A stretch of 64,000 nt of DNA from Cordylochernes scorpioides (GCA_030710605.1 CP092870.1:54325921-54389920); one strand, 5' to 3'; positions 44,895 to 57,047 are shown, numbered from the stretch's first letter. The notes: generated from the sequence alone by a model not told the origin. Made by a program: numbers and translations.

Positions 44895-45260
44895 GGATTC
44901 ACCATAGGAAGGAAACATAGATGGAACTTCTTACTACAATCAGAACAGAACCCAACAACAGCCTCCAGGTGCCGACGTTATAACAGAATACACACACATA
45001 TATACAGCTTTATTAAGACCACCGGTCTTATACAGATTCACCATAGGAAGGGAGCATAGATGGAAATTCTTACTCCAATCAGAACAGAACCCAACAACAA
45101 CCTCCAGGTCCGACGTATTTCCCAATAATACACACACATACAGCTTTATTAAGATCACCGGTCTTATACAAATTCACTACAGGAAGGAAGCATAGATGGA
45201 GCTCTTATACTCCAGGCAGCACAGAACCCAACAACAGCCTCCAGGTCCGTCACATGTCCA
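44895..45260 (-). repeat. 134-bp tandem family, inverted array
   Basis: Three units with CTTATACAGATTCACCATAG and CAGAACCCAACAACAGCCTC. 45260-45940 is otherwise unassigned intron. Confidence 0.8.
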
Positions 45261-45939
45261 GTGGCTACACCATGTCAAAGTTAGCGTATCACTGAAAAGA
45301 CGAATGTGGAATCAGCCGCGTTCTAGTCTTCACTTTCCTCATCCAAATGGACCACGACATTCGGCGATTCTATTATTCTCCTCCGATATATATTAATAAG
45401 AATTACGTCACCATTCTAATCAAAAATTCAATCAGATAACTGTTGTGTTGAAATATAATTTACATATTCTCTCTGATTGTGTATTAACAAATTCTAATTT
45501 TGAAAGACTTTCTATCTATAGAAAATAGTTTATCATACATACTATGCAGTCGTAACCTAAAAAGAATCAAAATTTCGATTATTTTCAATCTGAAAAATTC
45601 AATGTAAGAATATTTTCCAATATTTGCCAATTTTCATACATTCACTCATTATATATTAATAGATAATCCTGGAATAAATCGTTTGAGAATATAATTAATA
45701 ACATCGTCAAGAAAATCAAAAATGCAATGTTAAAAACTGGTATGCAAATTGAGACAAAAACTGATAATTCAATGTCGAACCTTTGGTTTGATCATGATTG
45801 CTACATAGGGAAACATACCATGAAAGAAACTCTGGCAAAATATACTAAATCGAACAACGATTCAAACCGTTTAGAATATGTTAAAACAAGGAATAAATAG
45901 ACGTCGATTATCAATATTAAAAAGGGAAAATACGCTAAC

Positions 45940-46360
45940 TTATGCACGATGGATTCTGTGGCTACTGAATATGTGTCGGACCTGGAGGCTGTTGGGTTCT
46001 GCGCTACTATGCTAGTATTGCTCCATCTATGTTTCCTTCCAATGGTGAATCTGTATAAGACCAGTAGTCTTAATAAAGCTGTATGTGTGTATTCTGTTGT
46101 AACGTCGGACCTGGAGGCTGTTTTTGGATTTTGCGCTACCTGGAATAGGAGCTCCATCTATGCTTCCTTCCCGTGGTGAATCTGTATAAGACCAGTAGTC
46201 TTAATAAAGCTGTATGTGTGTGTATTCTTTTATAACGTTGGACCTGGAGGCTGTTTTTGGGTTTTGCGCTACCTGGAATAGGAGCTCCATCTATGCTTCC
46301 TTCCCGTGGTGAACCTGTATAAGACCGGTGGTCTTAATAAAGCTATGTGTGTATTAATAG
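45940..46360 (+). repeat. 134-bp tandem family, direct array
   Basis: Three units with GGTGAATCTGTATAAGACCA and CTTAATAAAGCTGTATGTGT. Confidence 0.8.
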
Positions 46361-46424
46361 GTAATATTTAGTACTACCCTCTTTACAATTTATTTATAAG
46401 CTAAGCCCTCTGTGAATGATTTAT

Positions 46425-46720
46425 CATATCCTTTTTATTTCCCAGACTTTTCCCCGTGTGATTTCTTTAGTTTTCCAAAGCTCAAACTTGCTCTTTTAGG
46501 GAAAACGCTTTTCGTCATCTAAAGAGGTCATTGTAAATGCAACGGATTAAATAAACAAGCTCAAGAAAATGAACTATGTAACCGCTTTTAAACAGCTTTT
46601 TGAAAGCTGGGGAAAATGTGTAGATAGTAGAGGTACATATCCTGATAATTTGATAAATAAAATTATTTCAACTTTATGAATCTATTTATTTTTACAAGTC
46701 GGTTACCTTTTTATTGTGTT
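46425..46720 (+). pseudogene. mariner transposase C-terminal relic
   Basis: FSPCDFFSFPKLKLALLGK and, after a stop, AFKQLFESWGKCVDS are readable; this is the end of a mariner transposase including the third catalytic Asp (PCDFF). A possible end sequence TTACAAGTCGGTTACCTTTT follows at 46695. Confidence 0.7.
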
Positions 46721-46939
46721 GCTGTTGTTGCTTATTCCTAAAGTTGTTTAAACGATCTACATTAGGTTCCATTATCTCAGCTTTTCTATTATAGGCCTGA
46801 GTTTTTCCCAGAGGTCTTTTTTATTAGCATTCAGATCACCTAGTATTATTGATTTTGAATATGTCTACTTTTTGTTGTACCTTGTATATATACAGCATAT
46901 AGAAAATAAAAAAAAAGTTTGATTATAATAATTTACTAT

Positions 46940-47300
46940 AATTAAAAAGACATATATTGGATTAAAAAATCATTTATTTTACCATTATTTCAGTTGGCTG
47001 AACGCCAACCTTTATCAAGGTATTATTACATATTTAATTTGTGTCAACAACAAACTCAGCGCCACATAACGTCAACAGAATTGGGTTTTTAAAATATTTG
47101 TTATATTCAATGGTATATTATTTTTAAAAAATATATTTAAAACTAATATTTTAAAAACTAATTCTGTTGACGTTAGGTGGCGCTGAGGTTGTTGTTGACA
47201 CATATTAAAATGTTATAATACCTTGATAAAGGTTGGCGTTCAGCCAATTGAAATATTGGTAAAAAATATGATTTTTTAATCCAATAAATGCATTTTTAAT
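46940..47300. repeat. Snapback family N, large copy
   Basis: Arms of about 130 bp with CATATATTGGATTAAAAAAT, CAACCTTTATCAAGGTATTA and AGCGCCACATAACGTCAACA, inverted at 47155-47295. Confidence 0.75.
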
Positions 47301-47514
47301 TAAAGATTTATTTATGGATTGCTCTATTTTCGAAATAATTTACTATATAAAAAGATATAGAATATAGAATATAGTAAAAATATATAGAATTTACCGATGG
47401 CTACCAATAATTGTATAGAGAATTATTAAAAGGTTACTTACCAAACGGAAAGAGCGTAATAAAGATACAGCCGATGTGTGTGGTTGGAACAGAAGATGAA
47501 AATATTGAGTAAAA

Positions 47515-47740
47515 TATAGCAGGCCTCCAGGGATGATTATCTTTTAAAAACCTTCTTAATCTCAAGCTTTCGGGCACGGACACTTTTACAGGAGAAAACA
47601 TACATGAAATATCCACAGAAGCATAGAGCGCCTCTCCCGTCAAAATAAACATCAAATCTTGACGCCTAGGTTTCATTTTAGGCATATTTTTGTTGTAAGT
47701 ATTTAGCTCGCGTTGGTTTCTGCAATGTTATCATTTGAGC
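47515..47740 (-). other. Hammerhead-like relic with its tail repeat
   Basis: Minus strand: TTTTCTCCTGTAAAAGTGTC, CGTGCC, CGAAAGCTTGAG, with the tail GGAGGCCTGCTATATTTTAC. The same block occurs at 48770-48990. Confidence 0.35.
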
Positions 47741-47769
47741 AAAGGCAACTATTATATTTTGTGTAAAAT

Positions 47770-47965
47770 TAAAAAGTTTTTTTCATAGAGACATTAGCAT
47801 TAATGAATGAATCTTATGAAGACGAAAAATTGTCACGAGTTTATTTTTGGTATGAACGTTTTAAAGATGGCCGTAAGAGCATCGCAGATGATTCAAGGTC
47901 AGGTCGGCCATTGACCTCAACAACAGATCGCAATATTGGAACGTTTATTTTGACGGAAGAAGCGC
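47770..47965 (+). pseudogene. mariner transposase N-terminal relic
   Basis: SRVYFWYERFKDGRKSIADD then SRSGRPLTSTTDRNI, the mariner helix-turn-helix and linker. Joined at about 47965 to hammerhead-tail repeat sequence. Confidence 0.75.
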
Positions 47966-48164
47966 CCTATGCTTCTGTGGATTATTTTCCTCCCGGCAAA
48001 TTTTCCACCTATACATAAAATAGTATCTGATTATATTTTAGCTTGTGTTTTATTATCGAATTATTATACCATGTTTTCTCCTGTAGATTGGCGTACGTGC
48101 TCGAAATCCAGAGAATAAAAAAAATTTTTTTGAAAAGATTATTTTCCCTGGAGGCCTTTTTCTT

Positions 48165-48540
48165 CTTTCTTATCTCCACTCAATCATATTAGGGTATCAA
48201 GTTGTGACCCTTGATGGTGTCTGTTTGACAACCATCATGACTGGGTGAAGTAGAATGCGTCTGCCTTTGTCATTAAGACTGGGAGCATTACTCAGTGGCA
48301 GGACAACTTAGCTCCAAAAGAAATGGCCGTCTCTGACATGAGGAACAGACGCCATGTGCAGCTGCTCTTAACATGGAGTACAAAGGCTGCTCATCCTGTA
48401 TTCCTGAATTAGGAGCCCTTACAGGGTACTATCAGCCGGACCAGCTGAGCCCAGGTTTTTTAGTGAGCTTGTTACTGTTCCCTCTCCTCCTTCCGGGCTT
48501 GGGACCGGCAAAGGCGGAGTCTCCCTGGAGGCTTGATATA
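48165..48540 (+). repeat. Family T repeat, copy 1
   Basis: CCTTGATGGTGTCTGTTTGA, TTGTCATTAAGACTGGGAGC, CAGACGCCATGTGCAGCTGC and CTTCCGGGCTTGGGACCGGC. Inverted copy at 58425-58795; a diverged relative at 53430-53690. Confidence 0.7.
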
Positions 48541-48691
48541 TTTTACTCAATATTGATACCAGGGATTATTTTATTGATTTAAAGTATTGAATAGCATCCA
48601 GAACGTAACCATGTACTTGTATAGAGAAAATATTCAATCCGCCACCCATAGTATTGCCATAAGTTGTGAAAAAATGCAACTAAGTACTTAC

Positions 48692-48755
48692 CCACAATGT
48701 AGTCATAGTTTCCTTTTGGACATAAGAAATCAAAAGAATTTGCTACTACGACCCA
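48692..48755 (-). pseudogene. Truncated duplicate of GMC exon 2
   Basis: The minus strand encodes WVVVANSFDFLCPKGNYDYIV followed by the same GTAAGTAC donor as exon 2, but the upstream part with the acceptor is replaced by repeat sequence resembling the Penelope hammerhead-like region (CTCCTGTAAAAGGG). Flanking intron sequence is duplicated too: about 48560-48690 matches 49030-49162. The frame is intact and the donor perfect, but no clear acceptor remains, so it is probably a dead tandem duplicate; use as a cryptic exon is not excluded. Confidence 0.75.
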
Positions 48756-48919
48756 GTATGACCCCCTTTTACAGGAGAAAACGTACATAAAATATTCACA
48801 GAAGCATTGAGCGCCTCTCCCGTCAAAATAAACGTCAAATCTTGACGTGTAGGTTTCATTTTTGGGATATTTTTGTTGTAAGTATTTAGCTCGCGTCGGT
48901 TTATTGGCGAATTATTATT

Positions 48920-48985
48920 ACATGTCTCCTCCTGTAGAAGGGCGTACGTATCCGAAAGATAGAGATTATAAAGTTTTTTGAAAAT
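48920..48985 (+). other. Hammerhead-like relic
   Basis: CTCCTCCTGTAGAAGGGCGT, ACGTATC, CGAAAGATAGAG, between the two copies of exon 2. Confidence 0.35.
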
Positions 48986-49162
48986 ATACTTTTCCACGGA
49001 GGGCTGATATTTTAACTCAATTTTATACAAGGAATTATTTTATTGATATTAAAGTAATAAATAGTATACAGAAAGTAACCATGTACCTGTATAAAGAAAA
49101 TATTCAAACCACTACCCATAATATCACAATGAGTTATAAAGAAAATGTAACTAAGTACTTAC

Positions 49163-49260
49163 CCACAATGTAGTCATAGTTTTCCTTTGGACAGAATAAA
49201 TCAAAAGAATTTACGACTACGAGCCAGGAAAATAGACATCCCACTGTTTTAACAAGACAC
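49163..49260 (-). CDS. GMC oxidoreductase exon 2 (signal core and YDYIV strand)
   Basis: A strong polypyrimidine acceptor (TTTTTTTTCGTTCCAG) precedes 98 nt that end at GTAAGTAC. It encodes residues 3-34: a hydrophobic segment (GCLFSWLVVV), then a short linker and YDYIV, the first beta strand of the FAD-binding Rossmann fold. The last G joins TG of exon 3 to give the Val before the GAGTAG motif. A diverged, 5'-truncated second copy lies at 48692-48755. Confidence 0.85.
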
Positions 49261-49474
49261 CTGGAACGAAAAAAAACTCAATAAATATACATAGAAAAAG
49301 GGCATTCAAATATGATCTATATTTTCAAAAATATTTTGTAGTTAAATTTCATGTAAATATGTAAAATAGTGAATATATAAATGCGAAATATTTCATTGAT
49401 TGGCTTTTCTCAAATATTTCGTTAGAATACATCATTTTAACCAAATTTTAAACACTGATGTAAAACAAGATTTT

Positions 49475-49845
49475 TTTTTATTTATTTGACATATCGGGAC
49501 GCGATACACAGAACAACACACAGCTTGGGATACTTGCGCCTAAATACATTTTGGCAGGTTATATACAATTCATTTATATATACAATTCAATAAACAAGAC
49601 TAAAAAGAATTTAAAAACTGAAAGGTTGGTTTTCTCAAACAGAAAATAAAATATAATATGAATTTACAAAAATTATTGAATTTCACATAGGTGTCTTTGT
49701 TATATACATATTCTCACATTTCTTCGATGGAATAAAAATGATTACTTCTGTAGCTGTGTGTGAAAGATTGGACATTCCATCAATAAGTCTATTGAGTTTT
49801 GGTTTTCTTTGCCACAGAAACAGCTAGGATCATCCGTTGCCCCGA
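49475..49845 (-). pseudogene. LINE ORF2 C-terminal relic with 3' tail
   Basis: The minus strand reads DDPSCFCGKENQNSIDLLME then CPIFHTQ, a worn C-terminal zinc knuckle of a non-LTR retrotransposon. Downstream are a 3' UTR and an A tail (AAATAAATAAAAAAAAATCT) at 49470-49487. 49845-50220 has no recognised feature. Confidence 0.65.
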
Positions 49846-50219
49846 TGTAAAACAAGAAAGAGATTTTTTGCGTAACATAAAATATATAACTTAGCATGCA
49901 TGTGCCAGAATTAACATGTATCTACAGAAAGTGGAGAGTAACATACATCTTTCCTCAAGTTGGGTGACGCTTCTGTATTACGTCTTTTGACTCTGCTCTT
50001 CTTCAGAATCTGTGAAAAGCCAATGCATTGTTCCTGCTTTTCACTACTTTTGCCAATAAAACATATGGCGAATTGTTTTTATACGCAATATTCTAGCAGA
50101 AAATATTTTTCTTTCTCCTCCTCCAGTGCCGAAGAGTGAAACATGTATTATTGAAAGTTCTAGCTAAATTCACAATTGCACATGGTATATTTTAGTTTCA
50201 AATTGATCTATTTTGAGAA

Positions 50220-50545
50220 CACTTGTTGCCGTTTCCAATGAAGAGCATTAGATGTCCCAGTACATCTCTATCACAGCAGTCCCTGTTCCTGGGTGTTTAA
50301 ATCTGATGTTCTGGGTCAAATTTCTGCTGTTGTCGTGTCCAATGAAGAGCCTCAGATGTCTCCATTCATCTCTATCACAGCACTCGCAATGTCTACTATC
50401 TTGGGTGTGTGAATCTGCTGTTCTGGGTCCATGTCAATTTTCTGCAAGGCTGAGGCCATTGCTTGACATGGGAATATGTGGGTAGGTGTTACCTCCACAC
50501 CAGGACAGTTGTTGCATGTCCTGTAGGTTCTTGTGCCATGCTAGG
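50220..50545 (+). repeat. 106-bp satellite units with 3' flank
   Basis: Two units, then CAATTTTCTGCAAGGCTGAG, GGAATATGTGGGTAGGTGTT and GTAGGTTCTTGTGCCATG, as at 19850-19955. Confidence 0.75.
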
Positions 50546-50639
50546 CATGATGATATGTGAGATATATCTGGTACGGAATCACAAAAACTTTACAGAATGG
50601 TTAAATTTTAAATTTATCAATGCATCTGTTGTTGACAAA

Positions 50640-51190
50640 TTTAAATGAAATACACCTTACACTTCAAGGGAAATTTCAAAAGTTTTTATTAAAGTGAATA
50701 TGGTGGATGAGTGACTAATTGGACACCAGAGTTGGCTGAAAGGGTTTTGTATTCACTTATTTTTATTGAAACTGCAACTTTAAAATTATTAGAGTTTTCA
50801 AAGTATTCGCCCTTAGCATTTATTCAAGATTTCATCCGTGAAACCAATTATCGAAGCACTTCCACCAGTCATCTTGGGAATGGAATTTACGGCATTGAAA
50901 AAGGCTTGCAGTGCTTCATCTTCAGTGTCAAATTTTATCCTTTTCAACAATAACTTTACTTTTTGGAATAAAAAAAGTCACAAGGTGCTAGGTCTGGTGA
51001 ATATGGTGAATGAGTGAATAATTGGACACCAGAGTTGGCTAAAAATTCTAATGTTTGGGCTGAGGTGTGCGGTCTTGCATTGTCATGGTGAAGAAGGACT
51101 TCTCTAAGCTGAACTCTTTGTCTGCTTTTGGTGATTTTTTCAAATACTGCTGGAAGGCATTTTGTTGTTCACCAGTCACTACTAACTGTC
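50640..51190 (-). pseudogene. mariner transposase relic, minus strand
   Basis: LREVLLHHDNARPHTSAQTL and YSPDLAPCDFF are readable, giving the second and third catalytic Asp in mariner spacing, followed by DTEDEALQAFF. A direct duplication of GTTGGCTAAAA-type sequence (50700-50745, 51000-51045) shows internal rearrangement. Stops and shifts prevent function. Confidence 0.75.
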
Positions 51191-51201
51191 TTTCGATCTT
51201 C

Positions 51202-51486
51202 TTTTTTTTTTTTTTTTTTGCTTATCCCTAGTACACGTGGTACAGGCCATGATAATCATGGTGGGTAGTTAGCGACTGCTTTTACTGTAAGCGCACCACA
51301 TGTCTACACATGTGAAAAGCAGTTCGACTTTGCACTTACAAATGCCAGAGCCCCGTTTGGTTACTTGCACTCGCTGGTGGGGTTGGACTTTTTGCAAGAA
51401 TCGGGGGCCATTGGAGCATTTTTTTTTTTTAAACAGAAAAAAGTGCCCAATGCGGGAATCGAACCCGGGTCCTAGTGGTCGAAAAC
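51202..51486 (-). mobile_element. tRNA-derived SINE
   Basis: Minus strand: B-box region GGTTCGATTCCCGCATTGGG, body, 3' end CCACCATGATTATCATGGCC and an A17-18 tail. The 5' end of the tRNA-like head is cut. The long tail suggests a fairly young insertion, directly next to the mariner relic. Confidence 0.85.
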
Positions 51487-51489
51487 TTC

Positions 51490-53430
51490 ACAAAATCAAT
51501 GAAACCTCTTTTACTAAAATAAACAAGCGATCTTTTTTTTCCCCAATACTTAGAGCTCTGAAAACTTTCTTTAGATATATTGTAGTGTATTTAATTTGTA
51601 TTTATGTAATTTTTACATTATTTTACGTTTCAGATTTTCAAAGGTTTATTCGCATAGATTGGTTTGAATTATGATTCCCACATAAATTATTAATTTTTTT
51701 CTTTTCTATTTTAATAATAAATGAACAATTTTGATGTAAATATTTGATGCAAATGTTTTTATTTTTCTCTTTCTCCTTGTTAATATTATATGACTATTTT
51801 TCACGGTATTAATCATTGGAAATATGTATAGACACAAATGACATACATGTTTGAGAGTACAAGTGTACCCACATAGCGCTTTATTATTATATTAATTGAA
51901 ATAAATAAATTCTTGTATTTTTAATTTTAAAGTAGAAGACTGTTCGTTGGTAAGGAAGAATAAAACTGTATATTTCAACTTCCCTATTCTGTCAACTGTT
52001 TTTCTAACGCGACAATATATGGTGGGACATGGATTTCAAAGGTTAGAATTCTGGAAGAATCTTTGAGCATTTAACATAGACCTGAGATTCATACCATTGC
52101 TATCTTCGGCTTTTACTTCTATTTCGTCACCGTTAACTTTTATTTCTTAAAACATTCTTATTCACTTTTATTTCTTTATTTCAACTTAGAGCGCTATGTC
52201 CCCCTAGGGACACTTGCACTTTAAACATAAAAATTTTGAAGGAAAAAAAAAAGAAAGATATTTAAATATGTACAGATTTAGTATGCAAGTTAGTTAGATG
52301 AAAAGATAAAGAATATATATGGTAATTTAAACCAACAACCCCATATTGTATATAACTTATAACAAGATTTTCATGTTGTATAATAGAAACACATCTGTAA
52401 ATGATTATACGCATGATTGACATGTGTCATTACATCATCATATGTAATGTACTTTGTACATACTGAGGATAAATAAATGAAACTCTGTAATAGATTAAGA
52501 GTTTAGCTAAAGCAAAAGGTCAAAAACGTCTAAATTCGAAATAGATGGAAGTCACAAAACAACAAGGTCTAAAGGTGGAAACTGCCACGGCGCCAGTTTA
52601 GAATTTCGCCAGACGATCCACACTCTTCACATGTGCTGAAATGCAGTACTCCCTTTCTCAGAAAAGGTAAATAAAGCCTCCGTCTTAGCCAAAAATACAT
52701 TCACTTGACAGTCACTTCACCATCTGCGTGAGCCCTCGTCGGTTGTACCCAGGTCCACATCATCGACCATGTAGCCCAGTGCAACTGTGTTTTCGGTTTT
52801 TGTGTGGACATTCCCAAGATTTACATTCTGCCTCGTCCACGACTGCCTGTACTTTGTGAGAATCTTTGAAAATCTTCCAAGGTGCAGAGAGGTACTGGAA
52901 AACTCCCCATCCTGACTGTTCCTCTCGGTCAACACAGTATAACGAGAGTCGACAGGATTCTACAAGAGGCAACTGCACCTCATCACATATATATATATAT
53001 ATATATATATCAACATAATTGATATATGTACAAAGGGTTGGTGTGCACATTTAGTTAGATGGAATCAAATTGTAAAGTATTGTGTGTATTCGAGAATGGC
53101 AATTTACAGATAAAAAAAAAGTTTTAAGGAATATTTTTGAATGAAAATATGATAGATATTATATATATATATATATATAGAATTATTCAATTAAATAAAT
53201 ACTAAAAATAATTAATATCTAAATAAAAGCGTTCCAATACAATTTAGTAGTTTTTTTAAAATAAAATTCAAAATAAATCTGCAAAATGAGTTGAATTTAT
53301 ATATTTGCTTTTTTTCGAAATTAGATCAAACGGGTTTGATACATTTAGACCATTGTTTATTATATACTCTTGGAATATTCACTTTTATTAGAAAAGTAAA
53401 CTAATGTTGTTTTTATCCCCTTGTGTAAAG
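51490..53430. other. Intron 1 sequence, mostly unassigned
   Basis: 51830-51950 and 52185-52240 share a block with 37470-37580 (AGCGCTATGTCCCCCTAGGG). 52560-53000 is GC-richer and ends CGAGAGTCGACAGGATTCTA, similar to the edge of R700 (21825, 30485). (TA)n runs are at 52986-53010 and 53161-53180. No exon recognised. Confidence 0.35.
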
Positions 53431-53690
53431 ATTACACGAATTCCACGAGTCCAGGCTCCTCAAGCTTACATGATATGGGGTGTAGGGGTGCAGCTTTCGT
53501 TTATCCTGGCACCATGGTCCAGGCATACTTTGGTGAAAGTCTGACTTTACCTGTAATTTGAGGTCATTCCTAACATGGAAGCCTTTGCTGCCGACTCTAA
53601 CATGAGTACAGACACAGCTTCTCTGTATCCCTGGAGAGGGGCCCTTGCTGAGGTCTACCAACCGGTTCTGTTGAACTCAGGATTTTTAAA
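53430..53690 (+). repeat. Family T relative
   Basis: CATGAGTACAGACACAGCTT, CTCTGTATCCCTGGAGAGGG and TCTGTTGAACTCAGGATTTT parallel the order of family T blocks. 53690-54022 is unassigned. Confidence 0.35.
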
Positions 53691-54022
53691 GAGGTCTTTC
53701 TCCTCTTCTCTAAGTGAACAAATTATGCAGTGAACTGAAGTCTGCAATACAGGGACGCATCTCTTCAATTTGGTAATACCTAAACGTGAATATAGGTGTA
53801 GTGAACTCGTTAAAATTCAATGATATCTCATTTTTTCCGCATGTAGAGCAGATGTTACATATTTGCACATGAGGAGATACTGATACGAATTTTGATCAGT
53901 ATTGTTACAGGTGTTGAACGTGTACCTATATCTCTTTTCCATTTACTGCATCGGTGAAGTTCCGGGTTCCATTTAATCAATGAAATACACAGAATAACTC
54001 TGTATTAATAAAAATATTTATA

Positions 54023-55218
54023 CAGTAAAATCTCTCTATAGTGAACTCTAATGGGACAGAGCTTTTAGTTCACTATAGCCACGGTTCACTATATCCACGG
54101 TTTGGCTATTTCTTTTTTACTTCAAAAATTTTAGACTGTATAATCAAAGGACAAACATACACACAGGAAAAAGCTGCCTCTGAATAGTGGTCACTTTGTT
54201 TTAATTTCCTTAATTAACCCATTTCCTTACATTTATACTCAATAATAAAAGAAACCATTAGAAGATAGGTTCTTCTTATCATTAACATACATATACCTCT
54301 ATGTATAATTTAAAATTCAAGACAAATTCTAGGCAAAGCTTTATTAAAAATATATTCAAATATATAGAGTAATTTAAAACATCTTTATCACATTATTTAA
54401 TACAATGTTTACTTGGAAAAATGGCTCTAATACCTTGTTGCTTCAAAGCACTCTTCAAGCATTGCACCTTACAAATAAAGCTAATAAGAGTATTTCGTCC
54501 ATTTCTCATGTTTCCACATATTCCACATATTTTTATTAAGTCTAGATTTCGTTTTGTTTTGAACCTGTCATGCAAACCATTGCTGGCTTTAAAATCGCCA
54601 TAGTTCATGGCATAAAAATAAATTTGATTGCATCACAGGCCCGTTTATTTGGACTTTTTTTCAGCTCTAACACGTATGATCGCGGCAAAAGTTAAGGTTG
54701 ATTCCTCTTTGTAAAAAATCAATATACTTCTATTTTATCTCTTATAATAGAAAATTTAGATTTTCTTATTTTAACATGTTCTGAAATTTTCCCGTGGCCA
54801 TTTTCAAAACATTTCAAAATGTTTTGAAAATGGCCATTTTTTTTAGAAATAACGTTTTTATTTTTAGAATTCCTTTGTTTTCTTTATTTTGGAAGCCATT
54901 TTCATTTATCTATTTAAAATTTGATAGATGCAAATATATTCTATTTAAAAAATAAAAATAATGTGTAAACATTTATACAACACACATCAAAAATATAATT
55001 AAAATGAAAACAATGCCTCTAAATTTATTGATTTGAAATCGTGATCCGTGAGCTGAAACATGCTCAAAATTTTGTTTCTTTATTTTTTTTAAAATACAAT
55101 TTTAAATTCTTTATGAACCTGTTATTTTAAATAGATTCTATTATTTTGTGACCTAAAATAGGTTCGGTATAAGGAAAGGTTCGCTATATCCTGGGTTCGT
55201 ATTAGAGGGGTTTTAATG
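54023..55218 (-). mobile_element. Tigger-like transposon, decayed
   Basis: 1,196 bp between TA sites; ends CAGTAAAATCTCTCTATAGT and, inverted, CATTAAAACCCCTCTAATAC with the AGTGAAC/TACGAAC phrases. It contains a palindrome CATTTTCAAAACATTTCAAA at 54801. Confidence 0.75.
54393..54608 (-). pseudogene. Tigger-type transposase DNA-binding fragment
   Basis: DFKASNGLHDRFKTKRNLDL matches the second CENP-B-type helix-turn-helix (SNGWxxRFKxRH). 71 open codons, no catalytic part. Confidence 0.65.
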
Positions 55219-55249
55219 TATATGTTTTATATCTTTGTTGTTAAATTTT

Positions 55250-56740
55250 CTCTAGCTATGAATAATTGGTTAGTTTATTATAGTCGCCAGGTCGTCTTGA
55301 CGTCATAAATAAATATCTTCTGCTTCATTATTGTGATCTGCTTGTCCTCCATTACTACGTTTCAATATTGTGTTATATATAAAACTTCGTCGTATAGAGA
55401 TATCTCCGTACATCTCTATCATAGCAGTAGCAATGTTATTGGGTGTGTAAAGCTGCTGTTGTAGGTCAATATTCGGTTGTTGTCGTGTACAACGAAGAGC
55501 CTCAGATATATCCATACATCTCTATCACAGCAGTCGCAATGTTATTGGGTGTGTAAAGCTGCTGTTGTAGGTCAATATTCGGTTGTTGTCGTGTACAACG
55601 AAGAGCCTCAGATATATCCATACATCTCTATCACAGCAGTCGCAATGTTATTGGGTGTGTAAAGCTGCTGTTGTAGGTCAATATTCGGTTGTTGTCGTGT
55701 ACAACGAAGAGCCTCAGATATATCCATACATCTCTATCACAGCAGTCGCAATGTTATTGGGTGTGTAAAGCTGCTGTTGTAGGTCAATATTCGGTTGTTG
55801 TCATGTACAACGAAGAGCCTCAGATATATCCATACATCTCTATCACAGCAGTCGCAATGTTATTGGGTGTGTAAAGCTGCTGTTGTAGGTCAATATTCGG
55901 TTGTTGTCGTGTACAACGAAGAGCCTCAGATATATCCATACATCTCTATCACAGCAGGCGTAATGTTCTTGGGTGTGTAAAGCTGCTGTTCTAGGTCAAT
56001 ATTCGGTTGTTGTCGTGTCCAATGAAGAGCCTCAGATATCTCCGTACATCTCTATCACAGCAGTCGTAATGTTATTGGGTGTGTAAAGCTGCTGTTCTAG
56101 GTTAATTTTCTGTTGTTGTCGTGTCCAATGAAGAGCCTCAGATATCTCCGTACATCTCTATCACAGCAGTCGCAATGTTATTGAGTGTGTAAAGCTGCTG
56201 TTCTAGGTCGATATTCGGTTGTTGTCGTGTCCAATGAAGAGCCTCAGATGTCTCCATACATCTCTATCACAGCAGGCGTAATGTTCTTGGGTGTGTAAAG
56301 CTGCTGTTCTGGGTCAATTTTCTGCTTCTGTCGTGTCCAATGAAGAGCCTCAGATTTCTCCATACATCTCTATCACAGCAGTCGCAAAGTTCTTGGGTAT
56401 GTAAAGCTGCTGTTCTGGATCAATTTTCTGTTGTTGTCGTGTCCAATGAAGAGTGTCAAATGTCTCCTCTGTAACAGCAAACGTAATGTTTTTGGGTGTG
56501 TAAAGCTGCTTTTCTGGATCAATTTTCTGTTGTTGTCGTGTCCAATTGGGTGTGTAAAGCTGCTCATCTATGTCAAATTCCTGTTTCTGCTGTTTCAGTG
56601 TCCAATAAAGAGATAACTTTGTTCAGCACTATCTCAGCACAACAGTCGCAATGTTCTTGAGTTAATAATGCTGCTTTTCTGTGTCAATTTTCTGCAAGGC
56701 TGCAGCCATTGTGAATAGGTTTTAGTTCCACACCAGGCCA
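55250..56740 (-). repeat. 106-bp satellite-like tandem array
   Basis: About 12 units; five are virtually identical (starts 55477, 55583, 55689, 55795 and 55901) and the others diverge towards 56600. Marker phrases are CATCTCTATCACAGCAGTCG and TGTGTAAAGCTGCTGTT. The left flank (55250-55385, CTATGAATAATTGGTTAGTT) is copied in the retrocopy at 57784-57920. 56740-57048 is AT-rich and unassigned. Confidence 0.9.
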
Positions 56741-57047
56741 CAGAAATATATACCTATACATTCCCTAAATAACCTAATTTGTTAATACATCTTGTATGTT
56801 AATTATCGTTTATTAAATTTAAAGCATTTGATTTACCATTAGCTTGAAGACGAATTAAACGAATATTTGATGAAGAAGCAAATTGCAATAAGCTTTTTAA
56901 AAATGTAATTGCAATCTATCGATAAAATCTTTAAAAATATTTTTTGCCAATGTGTTTTATTTTTTTACATATATGATCAAATATCTCTAAAGACTTTACC
57001 TTAATGACAAAGGTTGTGGACGAGAATGTTCGGGTCATGAGTGGTGA

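Noticed and set aside
52717..53050. Minus-strand frames of 72 and 96 codons in a GC-richer stretch
   Set aside because: No family motif or splice context; one edge resembles the R700 border, so repeat debris is more likely.
55477..55980. Series of identical 61-codon plus-strand frames
   Set aside because: Each is one unit of the 106-bp array; the period is not divisible by three, so no long protein exists.
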